DNA from: Oscillospiraceae bacterium
GTDB taxonomy: Bacteria; Bacillota; Clostridia; Oscillospirales; Ruminococcaceae
Reading direction: 5' to 3'
Assembly: GCA_016296165.1 (NCBI GenBank)
Contig: JAEDJV010000044.1
Coordinates: 1-18,142, forward strand
Length of the DNA stretch: 18,142 nucleotides
Part shown: positions 17,163 to 18,142 of the stretch, piece by piece
Position numbering within the stretch: position 1 is the stretch's first letter
Layout: the number at the start of each line of letters is the position of its first letter
Position numbers and translations under genes: made by a program
Notes under the pieces: generated by a model
Database searches by the model: none
What the model saw: only the letters and a program-made list of their open reading frames with translations
Told to the model about the DNA's origin: nothing

Positions 17163-17191
17163 ATTATATGCTTTTTAATCTGATAAGTCAA
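17163..17191 (-). promoter_or_regulatory. Sigma-A promoter of serC-serA
   Basis: On minus, TTGACT (17186-17191), a 17-base spacer and a perfect TATAAT (17163-17168). The start would be near 17156, leaving an AT-rich leader of about 87 bases. No T-box, riboswitch or attenuator structure is recognisable in it. Confidence 0.7.
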
Positions 17192-17335
17192 TATTATGCG
17201 GGGAAATTAATATAAAAAGTGAAAATGCGGATACGGTATGATGTTGTTTATTCTGACAAATATTCAGAAGATACAGAGTAATAAAGGAGTGTGGGGATGA
17301 ATTTTACAAAAAAATATATAAATTGAGAATACTTG
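17192..17335. other. Spacer between divergent promoters, with small frames of doubtful coding value
   Basis: Part of the 330-base gap between serC and the dockerin gene. An 18-codon frame (17225-17281, MRIRYDVVYSDKYSEDTE) is followed by AAAGGAG (17283-17289) and a 9-codon frame (17297-17326, MNFTKKYIN). The second has excellent ribosome-site spacing but is only nine residues long and lies upstream of the dockerin gene promoter, so it is not a leader peptide of that promoter. An inverted repeat TTCTGA/TCAGAA (17251-17256, 17264-17269) is also present. They could be remnants of a lost gene; there is no firm evidence of function. Confidence 0.35.
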
Positions 17336-17364
17336 TTGACATTTTGAATAACGGGATGTATAAT
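17336..17364 (+). promoter_or_regulatory. Perfect-consensus sigma-A promoter of the dockerin/TSP3 gene
   Basis: TTGACA (17336-17341), a 17-base spacer and TATAAT (17359-17364) match the vegetative consensus at every position. The start would be near 17371, with a leader of about 29 bases to ATG 17400 and its AAAGGA ribosome site (17386-17391). Confidence 0.85.
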
Positions 17365-17399
17365 GAATCTATAAATAAACATTGAAAGGAAGTAGATTA

Positions 17400-18142
17400 A
17401 TGAAAAACACTTTTCCAAAAAAAAGGAAGCGGAAAGCATCTGTTTAAAAGATGTCTTTCACTTATTCTTTCAGGAACTCTGACACTGCCATTGTTACCAC
17501 ATGGAGATATAACTGGCAGTACCTCAGAGACTGTTCATGCTGCAACAGCAGATGTAACTTACGGAGATGTAAACAGTGACGGGGTTATCAGTATCCTTGA
17601 TATTATATTACTGAAGTCATATGTTACGGAGAACAACACAAAAGGATTTTCAGTAGAAGCAGCAGACCTTGACGGTGACGGCAAAGTATCATCAAAGGAT
17701 GCAGTAGAGCTGTCTGTGTATCTGCTAAATCAGATCGGTAGTTTTTCCTGTGAGATGAATGTTGATACAGACGGAGACGGTCTGTGCGATTATGTTGAAA
17801 AGGAAATACTGGGAACTGATTATCAGAAGAAAGATACAGATGGTGACGGACTTGATGATTATTCGGAAGTCTACCTTTGTGACACAGATCCTTTGAGTTC
17901 TGATACCGGTAAAACAGGAGTAAAGGATTCACAGAAGGATGCAGACGGGGACAAACTTACGAATGCGGAAGAAATCAGTCTCGGAACATCACCAACATTT
18001 ACTGATACCGATGAGGACGGATTAAGCGACTACGATGAAGTAAAAAAGTATAAGACTGACCCTCTGAAAGAGGATACAGATGGTGATGGTATTTCCGATA
18101 ACGGTGAAATTAAACTTGGACTTGATCCGCTGAAAATAAAAT
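17400..18142 (+). CDS. Secreted dockerin and TSP3-repeat protein, apparent frameshift near the start, cut off by window edge
   Basis: ATG 17400 has AAAGGA 8 bases upstream but reads only 15 codons (MKNTFPKKRKRKASV) to TAA at 17445. The +1 frame, which has no usable start of its own, stays open from 17404 to the window end. It gives a basic stretch (GSGKHLFKRC), a hydrophobic signal core (LSLILSGTLTLPLLP), a likely cleavage region (ETVHAATAD), and a dockerin with loops DVNSDGVISILD and DLDGDGKVSSKD (about 17563-17746). Five calcium-binding TSP3-like repeats follow. Removing one A from the A8 run at 17417-17424 joins both frames exactly. So this is a real gene with slippage, phase variation, a recent mutation or a base error. 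An N-terminal dockerin implies attachment to the cellulosome. The C-terminal activity is outside the window. Confidence 0.8.
17417..17424 (+). repeat. A8 homopolymer at the frame junction of the dockerin gene
   Basis: Eight A bases between CC and GG, starting 17 bases after the A of the ATG. In the ATG frame they read CCA AAA AAA AGG and lead to a stop; with seven A bases they read CCA AAA AAA GGA and enter the signal-peptide and dockerin frame. Such runs are known sites of replication and RNA-polymerase slippage. Confidence 0.85.
17764..18141 (+). repeat. TSP3-like calcium-binding repeats within the dockerin protein
   Basis: Five copies of the D-x-D-x-D-G-[LIK] loop occur in the +1 frame: DTDGDGLCDYVEKEILGTD, DTDGDGLDDYSEVYLCDTDP, DADGDKLTNAEEISLGTSP, DTDEDGLSDYDEVKKYKTDP and DTDGDGISDNGEIKLGLDP. 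Each has an E about ten residues after the first Asp and ends in G/D-T/L-D/S-P. They usually form stiff calcium-dependent spacers in secreted proteins. A longer stretch with Lys and Asp (SSDTGKTGVKDSQK) separates copies two and three. Confidence 0.85.

Noticed and set aside
1..18142. CRISPR arrays, tRNA or rRNA genes, insertion sequences, prophage or integrase genes
   Set aside because: No spaced direct repeats, RNA gene cores, transposase-like frames or flanking target repeats were seen on reading either strand.

Overview
The window reads as a piece of chromosome from a low-GC, anaerobic, fibre-degrading Firmicute, most like a cellulosome-producing Ruminococcus (R. flavefaciens type). Three things point there. 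Two secreted proteins carry dockerin modules, one of them a CBM35-GH26 mannanase. A pyruvate,phosphate dikinase is present. The core block glmU-pth-mfd lacks the sporulation neighbours (fin, spoVT) found in Bacillus. The species assignment is an inference; no rRNA gene is in the window.

Layout. Positions 1-2407 (minus) hold most of ppdK, cut by the left edge. A divergent AT-rich spacer leads to a plus-strand run, 2724-11023, that looks like one operon: glmU (cell-wall precursor UDP-GlcNAc), pth (peptidyl-tRNA hydrolase), mfd (transcription-repair coupling factor), then three poorly characterised envelope genes. These are an acidic lipoprotein, a double zinc-ribbon membrane protein and a TPM-domain membrane protein. 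The run ends at a strong hairpin shared with the convergent pair rnhA-cysteine desulfurase (12657-11062, minus). Next comes the secreted mannanase (12824-14710, plus), with a good sigma-A promoter and a LacI/CcpA-type operator at its start point. Another shared terminator separates it from the serine operon serC-serA (17069-14800, minus). After a 330-base spacer, a second dockerin gene (17400 to the right edge, plus) begins from a perfect-consensus promoter. It encodes an N-terminal dockerin followed by calcium-binding TSP3-like repeats.

The genes fall into three groups: housekeeping (ppdK, glmU, pth, mfd, rnhA, cysteine desulfurase, serCA), an unexplained envelope trio, and extracellular plant-polysaccharide degradation (mannanase and the dockerin/TSP3 protein). 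The most unusual observation is in the last gene. Its well-placed ATG and its signal-peptide/dockerin frame are separated by a single extra A in an A8 run, which could be phase variation, transcriptional slippage or a sequence error. Other points worth attention are the envelope trio, three consecutive TTG starts in the long operon, and the operator at the mannanase promoter.
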